From Alkalibacterium sp. (GTDB lineage Bacteria; Bacillota; Bacilli; Lactobacillales; Carnobacteriaceae_A): a stretch of 64,000 nucleotides of DNA. The translations under genes and the position numbers were made by a program. Positions 7,267-16,809 of the stretch are shown piece after piece (positions within the stretch are counted from its first letter, which is position 1; each line of letters starts with the position of its first letter). Location of the stretch: NCBI GenBank assembly GCA_020832185.1, contig JAFIFE010000014.1:310001-374000 (forward strand), given 5' to 3'. The notes under the pieces are model-generated. The model saw nothing but the letters and a program-made list of their open reading frames with translations, had not been told where the DNA came from and did not search any database.

Positions 7267-9543
7267 ATGATATGTCAACGTTGTATGGAACGCAATGCCA
7301 CTATTCACCTGACCACCAGCGTGAATGGACAGCGCAGAGAAATAGATTTATGTCAAAAATGTTACCGTGAAATCAAATTGCAGGAACAGCAGGGTCGTGC
7401 AAATCGCCCAAACCAGCCTGATCCGTTTGGATTCAATCAATTCGATGATTTCTTTAAAGCTTTGTCACAAGGAATGACTAATCAGGGAGCGCCACAATCC
7501 CCTCCTGGTCAGCAGAATTTCTCCGGGAATAATCAGCCACCACATCAGGGCGGGAATCGCGGTGGCCTGCTCGGTGAATATGGAGTGGATTTAACTCAGA
7601 TGGCTAAAGAAGGTAAAATCGATCCCGTTATAGGAAGAGATCAGGAGATCGAACGCGTGATTGAAATTTTAAACCGACGTAAAAAGAATAACCCTGTGTT
7701 GACTGGTGAAGCCGGTGTGGGTAAAACAGCCATTGTTGAAGGACTAGCCTTAAAAATTGTTGAAGGCAACGTTCCTCAAAAACTTCAGGGGAAAGAAGTC
7801 ATACGTCTGGATGTTGCCTCTCTGGTTCAAGGTACGGGTATTCGCGGACAGTTTGAAGAGAGAATGCAGCAGCTGATGAATGAATTAAAAGACAGCAGAG
7901 ACATTATCTTGTTTATCGATGAAGTGCATGAATTAGTGGGTGCCGGCACTGCAGAAGGCAGCAGCATGGATGCAGGAAATATTTTAAAACCAGCTCTAGC
8001 AAGAGGCGAACTTCAGATGGTTGGAGCAACCACTATAAACGAATACAGAAAAATCGAAAAAGACCCGGCGCTTGAGAGACGATTACAACCCGTGCGTGTT
8101 GATGAACCGACTCTTGAAGAGACCTACACTATTTTAAAAGGGATTCAAAAGCAGTACGAAGATTATCACCATGTGCACTTTACTGAAAAAGCGATCAACG
8201 CTGCTGTTGAATTGTCTCACCGTTATATTCAGGATCGGTTTCTGCCCGATAAAGCGATTGATTTACTGGACGAATCCGGATCCAAGAAAAACCTGACTAT
8301 TCAAACGGTAGACCCTGCTGCTTTAGAAGTGAAAATCAAAGAAGTAGAAGACATGAAACAAGCTGCTTTAGATCAGGAAGATTACGAAAAAGCGGCCTTC
8401 TATAGAGATCAGTCAAGTAAGTTTAAAGATATGATCGACCAGCAAACCTCAGATTCCGAGGAACCTGAAGTGACTGAACAAGATATCATCAATATTATCG
8501 AAATAAAAACCGGCATCCCTGTTGGTGATTTGAAAGAAAAAGAACAGGAGCAATTAAAAGATCTGGACCAGTCTCTCCGTAAACACGTGATCGGACAAGA
8601 TGAAGCAGTCTCTAAAGTAGCAAAATCTATCCGACGCAATAGAATTGGATTAAGACAGAAGCATCGCCCGATTGGTTCTTTCATGTTCATAGGTCCAACA
8701 GGTGTGGGAAAAACCGAGCTGGCGAAAACACTGGCTCTTGAGTTGTTTGGCAGCAAGGAATCTTATATTCGTCTGGATATGAGTGAGTATATGGAAAAAC
8801 ACAGCACATCTAAACTGATTGGTTCTCCTCCCGGTTATGTCGGATATGAGGAAGCTGGACAATTGACTGAAAAAGTAAGACGCAACCCTTATAGTCTGAT
8901 CCTTGTGGATGAAGTTGAAAAAGCTCATCCTGATGTCCTTCACATGTTCCTGCAGATACTGGATGATGGCCGACTGACTGATGCACAAGGGCGTACAGTC
9001 AACTTCAAAGAAACCATCATCATTATGACCAGCAATGCAGGTACGACCAATGTAGAAGCCAGCGTAGGCTTTGGAGCACAGATGAGCGGCAGTCAGCAAT
9101 CACTGTTGACCCACTTGGGTGATTACTTCAAACCAGAGTTTCTAAATCGTTTCGATGGGATAGTAGAGTTCCATTCATTAAGCAAAGAAAACCTACTAGA
9201 CATTATTGAATTGATGCTGGAAGATGTGAATGAAGCATTGAAACCCCACTCAATTACACTGACAGTTGATCAGTCAGCAAAAGAACGATTAGTTGATCTC
9301 GGTTACGATCCTAAAATGGGTGCCCGCCCTCTTAGACGAGTGATCGAAGAACAAATCGAAGATAAAATTGCAGAATTTTATCTGAATAACCCTGAGCCTG
9401 GACATATCCTGGCAACGGTCGATGAGGAACAGATGATTCAGATCAGAAAAGAAACAGATTCTGAAGATTCAGAGTCCCCTTCTGATAATAATGACTCTTC
9501 AGAAGAAGCGTTCGAAAATCCCGAAAATAACAACCAATCATAA
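7267..9543 (+). CDS. clpE: ATP-dependent Clp protease ATP-binding subunit ClpE
   Basis: A 758-residue HSP100 ATPase that unfolds damaged proteins for ClpP. The N-terminal zinc finger typical of ClpE is present (Cys3, Cys6, Cys29, Cys32), then a Gln/Pro-rich linker (residues about 45-100). AAA module 1 has GEAGVGKT near 146 and FIDEVHEL, a UVR-like coiled segment lies near 360-395, and AAA module 2 has GPTGVGKT near 476 and [11 protein letters not shown], with GYVGYEEAG pore motif. The last 30 residues are strongly acidic. ClpE rather than ClpC is indicated by the zinc finger and the lack of an N-terminal double repeat. Two CtsR boxes upstream indicate heat and misfolding control. Confidence 0.96.
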   Translation: MICQRCMERNATIHLTTSVNGQRREIDLCQKCYREIKLQEQQGRANRPNQPDPFGFNQFDDFFKALSQGMTNQGAPQSPPGQQNFSGNNQPPHQGGNRGGLLGEYGVDLTQMAKEGKIDPVIGRDQEIERVIEILNRRKKNNPVLTGEAGVGKTAIVEGLALKIVEGNVPQKLQGKEVIRLDVASLVQGTGIRGQFEERMQQLMNELKDSRDIILFIDEVHELVGAGTAEGSSMDAGNILKPALARGELQMVGATTINEYRKIEKDPALERRLQPVRVDEPTLEETYTILKGIQKQYEDYHHVHFTEKAINAAVELSHRYIQDRFLPDKAIDLLDESGSKKNLTIQTVDPAALEVKIKEVEDMKQAALDQEDYEKAAFYRDQSSKFKDMIDQQTSDSEEPEVTEQDIINIIEIKTGIPVGDLKEKEQEQLKDLDQSLRKHVIGQDEAVSKVAKSIRRNRIGLRQKHRPIGSFMFIGPTGVGKTELAKTLALELFGSKESYIRLDMSEYMEKHSTSKLIGSPPGYVGYEEAGQLTEKVRRNPYSLILVDEVEKAHPDVLHMFLQILDDGRLTDAQGRTVNFKETIIIMTSNAGTTNVEASVGFGAQMSGSQQSLLTHLGDYFKPEFLNRFDGIVEFHSLSKENLLDIIELMLEDVNEALKPHSITLTVDQSAKERLVDLGYDPKMGARPLRRVIEEQIEDKIAEFYLNNPEPGHILATVDEEQMIQIRKETDSEDSESPSDNNDSSEEAFENPENNNQS

Positions 9544-9547
9544 CTCT

Positions 9548-9596
9548 AAAAAAGGCATAAAGAGAGAAGATAACTTCTCTCTTTATGCCTTTTTTT
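9548..9596. terminator. bidirectional terminator between clpE and prfC
   Basis: A 22-bp perfect stem (9548-9569 with 9574-9595, core GGCATAAAGAGAGAAG) with a 4-base loop and T-tracts in both directions. It separates the convergent clpE and prfC genes. Confidence 0.92.
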
Positions 9597-9597
9597 A

Positions 9598-11184
9598 TTA
9601 TAATAATGCTGATAATTCAACATCTGGGTATTTGTCACTGAACCATCTCATCGCAAACTGATTCTCAAACAAGAACAGCGGATTGTCGAATCGGTCTCTT
9701 ACCAGCATGTTCCTGCTGGACCCCATATTTTCATCTAGCTGATCTGGATTGACCCAGCGTGCGATACGATTTCCAATAGAAGTCATGACAACTTCTGAAT
9801 TGTATTCGTTATTCATTCTGTGCTGGAAAACCTCAAACTGCAATTGACCAACTGCTCCTATAATGTACGTTTCGGTATGAAAAGACTTATACAGTTGAAT
9901 AGCGCCCTCTTGTACCAGCTGGTTGATGCCTTTGTGGAAAGATTTTTGTTTCATAACATTTTTTGGTTCAACTTTCACAAAAAGTTCAGGTGTAAACTGC
10001 GGCAGGTCATTAAATATCACTTTTGTCTTGCCCGAGTAGATTGTATCTCCAATCTGGAAATTACCCGTATCATAAAGACCAATGATGTCTCCCGCGACGG
10101 CATCTGTGACAGTTTCTCTACTTTCAGCCATAAACTGAGTCGAATTTGAAAGTCGCATTTTTTTATCTACACGAGACAGAGTGACATCCATTCCCTTTTC
10201 GAAACTTCCAGAACAGATTCTTAGAAACGCTATTCTGTCTCTGTGATTAGGATCCATATTTGCCTGAATTTTAAAGATAAATCCGCTGAATTCTTCATCA
10301 GTCGGTTGAATAATTTTCTCGTCTTTAGTTTCTTGAGCGGCTGGTTTAGGCGCAAACTGAAGGAACGTTTCCAGGAATGTCTGTACTCCGAAATTAGTTA
10401 ACGCTGAGCCGAAGAATACCGGCGTCAGCTTCCCTTTTGTAATCGCTTCTTCTGAAAATTCATTACCGGCCTCTTTTAAGAGAAGTGCCTCTTCCAGTAC
10501 CTGGTCGTATAAACTTTCATTCTTCAAATCATGCTCGCCTTCTATCTCGCCGTCCTCATTTAAATGAATGAATCGCTCGCCCTCATTCATTTCCTCAGGT
10601 CTGAACATTTCTATACGATTATGGTATACATCATATAGTCCTTTTAGATTCTTCCCTGACCCGATCGGCCAGTTCATAGGATACGCATCGATTTCCAGAA
10701 CTTCCTCGAGTTCCTCAATCAGCTCAAGCGGTTCTCTTCCATCTCGGTCTATTTTGTTCATGAAGGTGAAAATCGGAATCCCTCTCATGCGACAGACTTT
10801 AAATAATTTCTTGGTCTGCTCTTCTATCCCTTTGGCACTGTCGACAACCATGACTGCCGCATCCACTGCCATCAATGTTCTATAGGTATCTTCTGAAAAA
10901 TCTTCGTGTCCTGGTGTATCCAGAATATTGATTCGTTTGTTATCATACTCAAATTGCATAACGGAACTGGTAACAGAAATCCCTCTCTGCTTCTCTATTT
11001 CCATCCAATCTGACTTGGCAAATTTTCCACTCTTCTTCGCTTTTACTGTCCCCGCCTGTCTGATGGCTCCCCCGAACAAAAGTAATTGTTCAGTAATCGT
11101 CGTTTTCCCGGCATCAGGGTGGGAAATAATGGCAAATGTTCTTCTTCTGTTTACTTCTTCTGTTAACTGGTTTTTATTAATCAC
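9598..11184 (-). CDS. prfC: peptide chain release factor 3 (RF3)
   Basis: A 528-residue translational GTPase that recycles RF1/RF2 from the ribosome. G domain: [16 protein letters not shown] (G1, about residues 18-33), RGISVTSS (G2), [12 protein letters not shown] (G3) and NKID (G4). Length and G2 sequence fit RF3 rather than EF-G or TypA. The start is a GTG with AAGGAAG 9 bases upstream. It follows the AI-2E family gene by 36 bases with no terminator between them, so they may share a transcript. Confidence 0.96.
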   Translation of the reverse strand: MINKNQLTEEVNRRRTFAIISHPDAGKTTITEQLLLFGGAIRQAGTVKAKKSGKFAKSDWMEIEKQRGISVTSSVMQFEYDNKRINILDTPGHEDFSEDTYRTLMAVDAAVMVVDSAKGIEEQTKKLFKVCRMRGIPIFTFMNKIDRDGREPLELIEELEEVLEIDAYPMNWPIGSGKNLKGLYDVYHNRIEMFRPEEMNEGERFIHLNEDGEIEGEHDLKNESLYDQVLEEALLLKEAGNEFSEEAITKGKLTPVFFGSALTNFGVQTFLETFLQFAPKPAAQETKDEKIIQPTDEEFSGFIFKIQANMDPNHRDRIAFLRICSGSFEKGMDVTLSRVDKKMRLSNSTQFMAESRETVTDAVAGDIIGLYDTGNFQIGDTIYSGKTKVIFNDLPQFTPELFVKVEPKNVMKQKSFHKGINQLVQEGAIQLYKSFHTETYIIGAVGQLQFEVFQHRMNNEYNSEVVMTSIGNRIARWVNPDQLDENMGSSRNMLVRDRFDNPLFLFENQFAMRWFSDKYPDVELSALL

Positions 11185-11220
11185 ACGTATACTTCCTTAT
11201 TCTAATATAGTTTTGACTTG

Positions 11221-12321
11221 TTAGTCTAATGAAATTTTCTCTAACTTATGCTGTTTGACCATTCTTATGGTATAGGTTGCTATGGTCTTGATGATTGCAA
11301 ATAATGGAACACCGATCAGCATCCCAATCAAGCCTGCAATGTTGGCTGAAGCCAACAGGACTAGTATAACCGTTAGGGGATGAATTGAAAGTGACTTGCC
11401 TACGAGAAATGGTGTAAACAAGTTGCTGTCCAGCTGCTGAGCAATCAATACGAATATGGCAGCTAATACCGCTCTTCCTGGTGATTCGATCAACCCGACA
11501 ATCACTGCCGGCCCTGCTCCAATGAACGGGCCTACATATGGGATGAAATTGGTTATCGCTGCAAATACTGACAGGAGAAATGCTGAAGGCATCCTGACAA
11601 TCGAATACAAAACGAAGAGTAAAATCCCTACTAGCAGTGAAGCCATTCCTTTCCCTGAAATATAACTGGAAATTGTAGCGTCCGTCTGAATAATCATTTC
11701 ACTCACATTATCTTTGAATTTGACTGGTGTCATATCGACCACAAAGGGAAGGAATTTCTTTCCGTCATATAGCATATAAAACAGGATGACTGGTACAGTG
11801 ATCGAGATAAAGGCTATTTCTGTAAACATAGCAATCGCTCCCCCTACACTAGATACTATACCAGTGAGGAATTGAGAGGTGATATCTCTTAACCACAATT
11901 CTAAATTGTTTAATGCTGCCTGAATATCTACCTGCTGCATCCACGGTTCCTCTGATAGACGCACAGCATATGTTTCCAGCTCTCTGACGAAGACAGGTAT
12001 GCCGGATACAAGATTGGTCGTCTGCTCAATAAGCATAGGAATACCCATCAAGACTGTGATAAACATGACCCCTAAAAGCAGAATCATAACGATGGCAATA
12101 CCTGCTACTCTTTTAACTTTGATTCTCTCCAGAAGCTTCACGACTGGATTTAATAAATAATACAAAAAACCTGCAATCAGTAACGGCATGAATAAAGCTG
12201 TCAATATGCCCACAAGTGAATTTAAAATGAAATCGATTTGCTGAAGGACTAATATCAGTAGTGAAACGGCTAATAACCAAATGGTCCAGAACATTAATCT
12301 TGATTTTTTCCAATCAATCAC
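11221..12321 (-). CDS. AI-2E family transporter (PerM/YdbI-type membrane protein)
   Basis: A 366-residue integral membrane protein with two N-terminal hydrophobic segments, a loop containing a long amphipathic stretch, then a cluster of segments including FIPYVGPFIGAGPA and IHPLTVILVLL, the conserved parts of the AI-2E/PerM (UPF0118) family. Members export diverse small molecules or ions (AI-2 for E. coli TqsA, Na+/H+ exchange in some halophiles); the substrate here is unknown. The start is a GTG with AGAGGAG 8 bases upstream. A TATAAT lies at 12357-12362 on the minus strand. Confidence 0.88.
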   Translation of the reverse strand: MIDWKKSRLMFWTIWLLAVSLLILVLQQIDFILNSLVGILTALFMPLLIAGFLYYLLNPVVKLLERIKVKRVAGIAIVMILLLGVMFITVLMGIPMLIEQTTNLVSGIPVFVRELETYAVRLSEEPWMQQVDIQAALNNLELWLRDITSQFLTGIVSSVGGAIAMFTEIAFISITVPVILFYMLYDGKKFLPFVVDMTPVKFKDNVSEMIIQTDATISSYISGKGMASLLVGILLFVLYSIVRMPSAFLLSVFAAITNFIPYVGPFIGAGPAVIVGLIESPGRAVLAAIFVLIAQQLDSNLFTPFLVGKSLSIHPLTVILVLLASANIAGLIGMLIGVPLFAIIKTIATYTIRMVKQHKLEKISLD

Positions 12322-12404
12322 ATCGTATTCTCCTCTTTCCTTTAGCTTTACTCTTTATTATAGGTTACTCATGATTATAATGAAAGGATAGTTTTGCCAT
12401 TAAA

Positions 12405-12433
12405 TTGACGAAATTAGTAAGAATTGATATAGT
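12405..12433 (+). promoter_or_regulatory. promoter of the GNAT gene
   Basis: TTGACG, 17 bases, TATAGT with a TG one base upstream of the -10 (extended -10). It ends 31 bases before the ATG. Confidence 0.75.
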
Positions 12434-12464
12434 TAAATCTACTTTTGAAGGGAGTTGACTACTG

Positions 12465-12908
12465 ATGCTATTCAAAATGACCACGGATACTTCCACCACT
12501 ACCTATAAAGACTCTTTATCTATTCGAAAAATAGTTTTTATAGAAGAACAGCATGTTGATGAAACGCTGGAAATAGATGAACTGGAAGAAAAAACCTTAC
12601 ATATTGTAGGTTATCTGGAAGGCTCTCCAGCCTGTACAGCCCGTCTCTATAAAAAGGATGTGTCAAGCACAAAAGTCCAGAGAGTAGCTGTCCTAAAAGA
12701 ATATCGTCACAAAGGTATTGGACACCTTCTACTTAAAGAAATTGAACGGATTGCTCAAACTGAACAAAACAGTGACCGTCTAGTACTGGACTCACAGGAT
12801 CACGCTATTCCTTTTTATGAAAAATATGGATATCAAGTCGAGGGCGAAGGCTTTTTAGACGCGAATATCCCTCATCATTTTATGCAAAAAGAAATAGATA
12901 AGCATTAA
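12465..12908 (+). CDS. GNAT-family N-acetyltransferase (YjcF-like)
   Basis: A 147-residue GNAT enzyme. VFIEEQHVDETLEIDELE (about residues 24-41) is the N-terminal strand-helix seen in the YjcF/ElaA-like group, and RVAVLKEYRHKGIGHLLLKE (about 75-94) is motif A, which binds the acetyl-CoA pyrophosphate. The acceptor is unknown. It has its own promoter and a hairpin terminator that begins within its last codons. AAGGGAG stands 10 bases before the chosen ATG. Confidence 0.82.
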   Translation: MLFKMTTDTSTTTYKDSLSIRKIVFIEEQHVDETLEIDELEEKTLHIVGYLEGSPACTARLYKKDVSSTKVQRVAVLKEYRHKGIGHLLLKEIERIAQTEQNSDRLVLDSQDHAIPFYEKYGYQVEGEGFLDANIPHHFMQKEIDKH

Positions 12909-12926
12909 ACTGCTTATCTATTTTTT
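12892..12926. terminator. convergent terminator between the GNAT and rluD-type genes
   Basis: Perfect stem AAATAGATAAGCA / TGCTTATCTATTT with a 6-base loop and T6 on the plus strand. It overlaps both convergent stop codons (12906-12908 and 12914-12916). Confidence 0.85.
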
Positions 12927-13816
12927 AATTGCATCTGTAATTGAACCATATCCTGAGGTAGTGGGGCCTGAATCGTCATCTCTTTTTTATTAAAAGGATG
13001 AGTGAAGGTCAACTTATGACAATGAAGTGCCTGCCTTTCCATCTGCTTCGGCTGCTCATGTCCATAAAGGGTATCTCCCAGCAGAGGATGATCGATATGA
13101 GAAAAATGCACCCTGATCTGGTGTGTCCGTCCAGTGTGCAACTGAATTTTCACTTTTGTCGATCCCTCAAAGTGGTCCAGTACCCAGTATTCCGTTTTAG
13201 ACTGTTTCCCATCGGGGCTTACTTTACGTTTAATGATCGAATCATCTGCTCTAGCGATAGGTGCGTCTATAGACCCATGAAGGGGAGTAAGAGTGTTGGA
13301 TACAAAGGCGATATACTCCTTATACACCTTTTTATCCTTAAACAGCTGATCCATAAAAGAATGCGCTAATGTATGCTTAGCAAAAATCATCACCCCAGAC
13401 GTATCTTTATCTAGTCGACTGACCGTATGGATTGTCTGATGAAAATAATCCATTCTTTCGATATAGCCTTTGATTCTGTTAGCTATTGTGTCTGTTGGAT
13501 AAAGAGAGGACGGAACGGATGCAACATTGCTCGGTTTGTTAATAAAAAGGTAATGCTCATCCTCAAAAAGTATCTCCAGTTTTTCATGCGAGGAACTTAA
13601 TCGCTCACTCCCCGTTTCTTTAGGCAAGGTCAAAGAAACTTTGTCTCCCTGCTTCAATTCATGACGAACTCTCACATACTCGTTATTGACCTTTAAACTT
13701 CCACCCTGAAACTTCACCTTACTTAAAATACGTTTGGATATATTATTTTGTTTTAGAAAACTCCTTAAAAGAAGAATTCCATCGTTACTGTTTTCGACGA
13801 TCCATTCAATTTCCAT
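12914..13816 (-). CDS. RluD-family 23S rRNA/tRNA pseudouridine synthase (YjbO-like)
   Basis: A 300-residue RluA/RluD-family enzyme. An N-terminal S4-like RNA-binding segment (about 15-60) is followed by the catalytic motif SRLDKDTSGV (about 136-145, with the aspartate nucleophile) and the late motif GRTHQIRVHF. It is the third gene of relQ-nadK-rluD, overlapping nadK by 11 bases, the same order as yjbM-yjbN-yjbO in Bacillus. The target uridine cannot be fixed from sequence. Confidence 0.9.
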   Translation of the reverse strand: MEIEWIVENSNDGILLLRSFLKQNNISKRILSKVKFQGGSLKVNNEYVRVRHELKQGDKVSLTLPKETGSERLSSSHEKLEILFEDEHYLFINKPSNVASVPSSLYPTDTIANRIKGYIERMDYFHQTIHTVSRLDKDTSGVMIFAKHTLAHSFMDQLFKDKKVYKEYIAFVSNTLTPLHGSIDAPIARADDSIIKRKVSPDGKQSKTEYWVLDHFEGSTKVKIQLHTGRTHQIRVHFSHIDHPLLGDTLYGHEQPKQMERQALHCHKLTFTHPFNKKEMTIQAPLPQDMVQLQMQLKNR

Positions 13817-14618
13817 TATTCTTCTTTGCTCCTAAAAAGGCATCTTCAACCCTGTTCCAAAAATGAGTATGCTGGTATTGCGCAAACCGTATGCGCTCAT
13901 CTGCTATGCGGAATTTCAAAAAATCTATTCTTCTTTCATCTGACACAAGCTGATCGATTGTTAACGTGAAACTGTTCGTATCGATCGGCTTGATTTTTAT
14001 CCATTCATCAGGAGCAATGACCAACGGAGAACTAAGCGTTCTAAATACACGATTATTGAGTGACGCCATTTCCGTTAGTTGAAGTGCTTCCAGTCGGGGG
14101 TGTAACACTGCCCCTCCGACTGACTTGTTGTAGCCTGTTGATCCTGTCGGTGTAGAGATACACAAGCCATCTCCCCTGAATCGTTCAAAGTGTTCATCCT
14201 TAATGTACACATCACAGACTAGAGTCCCGTCTACTCTCTTGATGGTCGATTCATTTAATGCCAGAAAGTGCTTCGCCTTATCATTATTTTCATAAATCAC
14301 TTCCACATCAAGAAGAGGGTACTGAATGAATTCACCCGTGTCATTTTGCAGACTTGTCACCAGCTCTTCTATGTTAAACTCTCGCCAGTCGGTGTAAAAT
14401 CCTAGATGACCTGTATGTACACCTATAAATCTAACCTGATCCAATAAATGAGCATACCGATGAAAAGCAGACAACAAAGTCCCGTCGCCTCCAACTGAAA
14501 TAACAATCTCAGGATTTTGTTTCCCTACTTCAAAAGAAGCCTGCAACAGCAAAGTCTTTAATTTTTCGCTTACTTTAATTGATTCTTTGGTGTAGTTGTG
14601 GACAACTGCGATCCTCAC
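13806..14618 (-). CDS. nadK: NAD kinase
   Basis: A 270-residue ATP-NAD kinase making NADP. The GGDGT motif (about residues 44-48, catalytic aspartate) and the LNES motif (about 121-124) are present, with TGSTGYNKSVGGAV in the beta-sandwich. It lies between relQ (21-base gap) and the rluD-type gene (overlap), so the three are one operon. Length is standard. Confidence 0.96.
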   Translation of the reverse strand: MRIAVVHNYTKESIKVSEKLKTLLLQASFEVGKQNPEIVISVGGDGTLLSAFHRYAHLLDQVRFIGVHTGHLGFYTDWREFNIEELVTSLQNDTGEFIQYPLLDVEVIYENNDKAKHFLALNESTIKRVDGTLVCDVYIKDEHFERFRGDGLCISTPTGSTGYNKSVGGAVLHPRLEALQLTEMASLNNRVFRTLSSPLVIAPDEWIKIKPIDTNSFTLTIDQLVSDERRIDFLKFRIADERIRFAQYQHTHFWNRVEDAFLGAKKNNGN

Positions 14619-14639
14619 TGTTAACCCCTTCCTTATCTG

Positions 14640-15260
14640 CTAATCTTTAGTAAACCGATAATTCTCTTGTATCCCTTTAATTTCATCTCTAATTGTAGAC
14701 ATTTCTTCATCTAACTGAAAAGCTGATTCAGCGGCTTTTTGAAGACGTTTATTGATCTCAGCAGGGTATTCCCCCTGGTATTTGTAGTTCAGTGAATGTT
14801 CAATCGACGCCCAGAAATTCATAGCCAGTGTTCGGATTTGAATCTCCACTAAAACGACCTTTACCTCGTCGATTAACTGCACTGGGTATTCACATATCAA
14901 ATGATAAGAACGATACCCGCTTTCTTTTTTATGAGTGACATAATCTTTTTCATAGACGGCATTCAAATCATTTCTGCTTTTCAGCATATCTACCACATCA
15001 TGAATGTCTTCAACGAACGGACACATGATTCGAATCCCCGCCAGATCTTCCATCTCTGTTTCAAGCTTATCCAGAGGAATATGTCTGGTTCTTGATTTAA
15101 CTAATATACTGTTAATAGGCTTTACTCTTCCTGTTACAAACTCAATGGGCCCATGTTCTTTTCTTAAGTGATACATATCTCTTAGACCGCGTAATTTAAC
15201 TTTTAATTCATCAACTGTTTGCTTGTAAGGAAGCAGGAAAAGTTCCCAATCTCTATCCAT
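14640..15260 (-). CDS. relQ: small (p)ppGpp synthetase RelQ
   Basis: A 206-residue single-domain alarmone synthetase. GRVKPINSILVKSR, DLAGIRIMCPF (with the catalytic Asp/Arg region), KKESGYRSYHL and EIQIRTLAMNFWASIEH are all there. There is no HD hydrolase or TGS/ACT region, so it is a SAS1/RelQ, which forms a tetramer in Bacillus and Enterococcus. First gene of relQ-nadK-rluD and divergent from the CYTH gene, with which it shares a 107-base intergenic region. Confidence 0.95.
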   Translation of the reverse strand: MDRDWELFLLPYKQTVDELKVKLRGLRDMYHLRKEHGPIEFVTGRVKPINSILVKSRTRHIPLDKLETEMEDLAGIRIMCPFVEDIHDVVDMLKSRNDLNAVYEKDYVTHKKESGYRSYHLICEYPVQLIDEVKVVLVEIQIRTLAMNFWASIEHSLNYKYQGEYPAEINKRLQKAAESAFQLDEEMSTIRDEIKGIQENYRFTKD

Positions 15261-15367
15261 ATCCTCTACCTTCTTTGCTGTTTTTTAATGTAGATTCTTG
15301 TTACTATTGTACCATACTCTTATTGAATAGAATAATGACTAGGTTCTATCAGGGAAGGAATGAACAG

Positions 15368-15955
15368 ATGAATCAGGAAATCGAAATCGAATTTAAAAAT
15401 TTGTTAACTGAAGAGGAATATGATGTGCTGTCTTCTACCTATTTTTTGAAGTCGGCTGAATCTTTTACTCAGAAAAATATCTATTACGATACAGAATCAT
15501 ATGATCTGAAAAATCGAAGCTGTGCTTTAAGAATCAGGGTCAAGGAAGAGAGCGCAGAGTTTACCTTAAAATCTCCTTTTGAGGGCCACCATAAAGAGCT
15601 TAATATTCCTTTAACTATAGAAGAAGCTGAGCGGCTTATCTCCATGGAAGCTATCATGCCCCCCGAGCAGATCAAAGCGTTTCTTAAAAATGAATACGAG
15701 CTTGACGTGACTACTGTAAACAAACTGACAGAGCTCGTCACTCAACGAATCGAAAAAGAATACAAAGAGTGTCTCCTGGTGTTAGACAAAAGCTGGTACA
15801 ATGACACCGTTGATTATGAGCTGGAGATAGAATCTCCATCTATTGAACAAGGAAGCAGTCTGTTTGACTCACTCTTGCGCACACATTCTATTCCTAAAAG
15901 ACACACACCTAATAAGATCGCTCGCGCCCACCGTGCTCTCCATAGAAGGAAATAA
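15368..15955 (+). CDS. CYTH-domain triphosphate tunnel protein (YjbK-like)
   Basis: A 195-residue CYTH protein. It opens with EIEIEFK, giving the ExExK signature at the entrance of the triphosphate tunnel, and has later Arg/Lys/Glu-rich strands (LRIRVKEE, FTLKSP, LELDKSWY-like, YELEIES). Family members are triphosphatases or related; no activity is assigned here. I start at ATG 15368, just ahead of the signature, with GGGAAGGA upstream; a longer frame from 15275 has no ribosome site. Adjacent to relQ as in Bacillus. Confidence 0.88.
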   Translation: MNQEIEIEFKNLLTEEEYDVLSSTYFLKSAESFTQKNIYYDTESYDLKNRSCALRIRVKEESAEFTLKSPFEGHHKELNIPLTIEEAERLISMEAIMPPEQIKAFLKNEYELDVTTVNKLTELVTQRIEKEYKECLLVLDKSWYNDTVDYELEIESPSIEQGSSLFDSLLRTHSIPKRHTPNKIARAHRALHRRK

Positions 15956-15961
15956 TTCAAA

Positions 15962-15979
15962 TGTGACAATTTTGTCACA
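15962..15979. repeat. perfect palindrome TGTGACA-ATTT-TGTCACA
   Basis: An 18-base perfect inverted repeat 7 bases after the CYTH gene stop and about 170 bases before spxH. As RNA it would be a 7-bp hairpin with a 4-base loop but no T-run follows, so an operator is as likely as a terminator. Confidence 0.55.
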
Positions 15980-16038
15980 GCAAATTTGTATTTTGTGTGT
16001 ATTTTAGGCAGATTATTATATATTCTTTAGTTTGTTTG

Positions 16039-16123
16039 TTAGTCTATATATTGTAATCAGCTATTAATAACTGGCTGACAACTAGACCAATCCGACAGTT
16101 AACGATTAGAGTATATAGACTAA
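16039..16123 (+). promoter_or_regulatory. long imperfect inverted repeat in the spxH leader
   Basis: Arms 16039-16058 and 16104-16123 (core AGTCTATATA / TATATAGACT) pair at 18 of 20 positions, with an inner TAACTG/CAGTTA pair. It ends 26 bases before the spxH ATG and leaves the ribosome site (TTAGGTGAG) just outside. It could be a structured mRNA leader or an operator. Confidence 0.6.
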
Positions 16124-16149
16124 AAATACAAATTAGGTGAGTGTTTATT

Positions 16150-16773
16150 ATGTTTTTAAATGATATTATTGAAGTATTTTTATTTGTAAATCCACTAGGA
16201 ACGACGTGTTTTGAATCAGAACAATTGATCGAATCATTTTCAACTGAACGTGACGAAAAGGTCAAAGTACGTTTCATCCCCCTTTTGAATATGCGCTCCA
16301 TTGGTCATATGATTAAAGGCGAAACAGATGGCTCTCTGGACAATAGAAATCAGTTATACACTGATTCTTATCGAGCAAGCCTAGCTTTTCAGGCCGCTTC
16401 TATGCAGGGCAAGAAAAAAGGCAGAAAATTTTTAATGGCTCTTCAAGAACAAGTAATCAACGAAAGACGTCAAGTGACTAACGAACTGCTTCTCGCTGTT
16501 GCAAACATGATCAAACTTGATATCGAAATGTTTGAAGAGGATTTAAATTCAGATTTTACTAAACATGCATTTAACAAAGACCAGAAATTAGCATTAGATA
16601 TGAATATTACTGAATCCCCATCTTGTGTCGTTTATTCTAATAAAGATGCCAAATATGGCTATCGTATCGATACATCGATTACCAAACAACTCTTGCACGG
16701 ATTGTGCAACAATCAATCCAGTACATTCAGCGAAACGGCTCAAAAACACCTATCATTATTTCAAATGGTATAA
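16150..16773 (+). CDS. spxH: ClpP adaptor protein SpxH (YjbH), DsbA/thioredoxin-like
   Basis: A 207-residue member of the YjbH/SpxH family, which in Bacillus binds Spx and delivers it to ClpXP. The N-terminal FVNPLGTTCFESE lines up with the thioredoxin-like active-site loop, but only one cysteine (Cys20) is present where Bacillus has CxxC. The C-terminal half is helical with a conserved ITESPSCVVY. I start at ATG 16150 (TTAGGTGAG ribosome site 8 bases upstream); a GTG at 16141 is too near that site. Gene order with pepF, coiA, mecA and spx is the same as in other Firmicutes. Confidence 0.85.
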   Translation: MFLNDIIEVFLFVNPLGTTCFESEQLIESFSTERDEKVKVRFIPLLNMRSIGHMIKGETDGSLDNRNQLYTDSYRASLAFQAASMQGKKKGRKFLMALQEQVINERRQVTNELLLAVANMIKLDIEMFEEDLNSDFTKHAFNKDQKLALDMNITESPSCVVYSNKDAKYGYRIDTSITKQLLHGLCNNQSSTFSETAQKHLSLFQMV

Positions 16774-16807
16774 AAAAAAGTCTTCCATATGACTGGAAGA
16801 CTTTTTT
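16772..16807. terminator. bidirectional terminator between spxH and pepF
   Basis: Stem AGTCTTCCA / TGGAAGACT extended by A8 and T6 tracts with a 6-base loop; it overlaps the spxH stop and precedes the pepF stop (16810) on the other strand. Confidence 0.9.
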
Positions 16808-16809
16808 AT

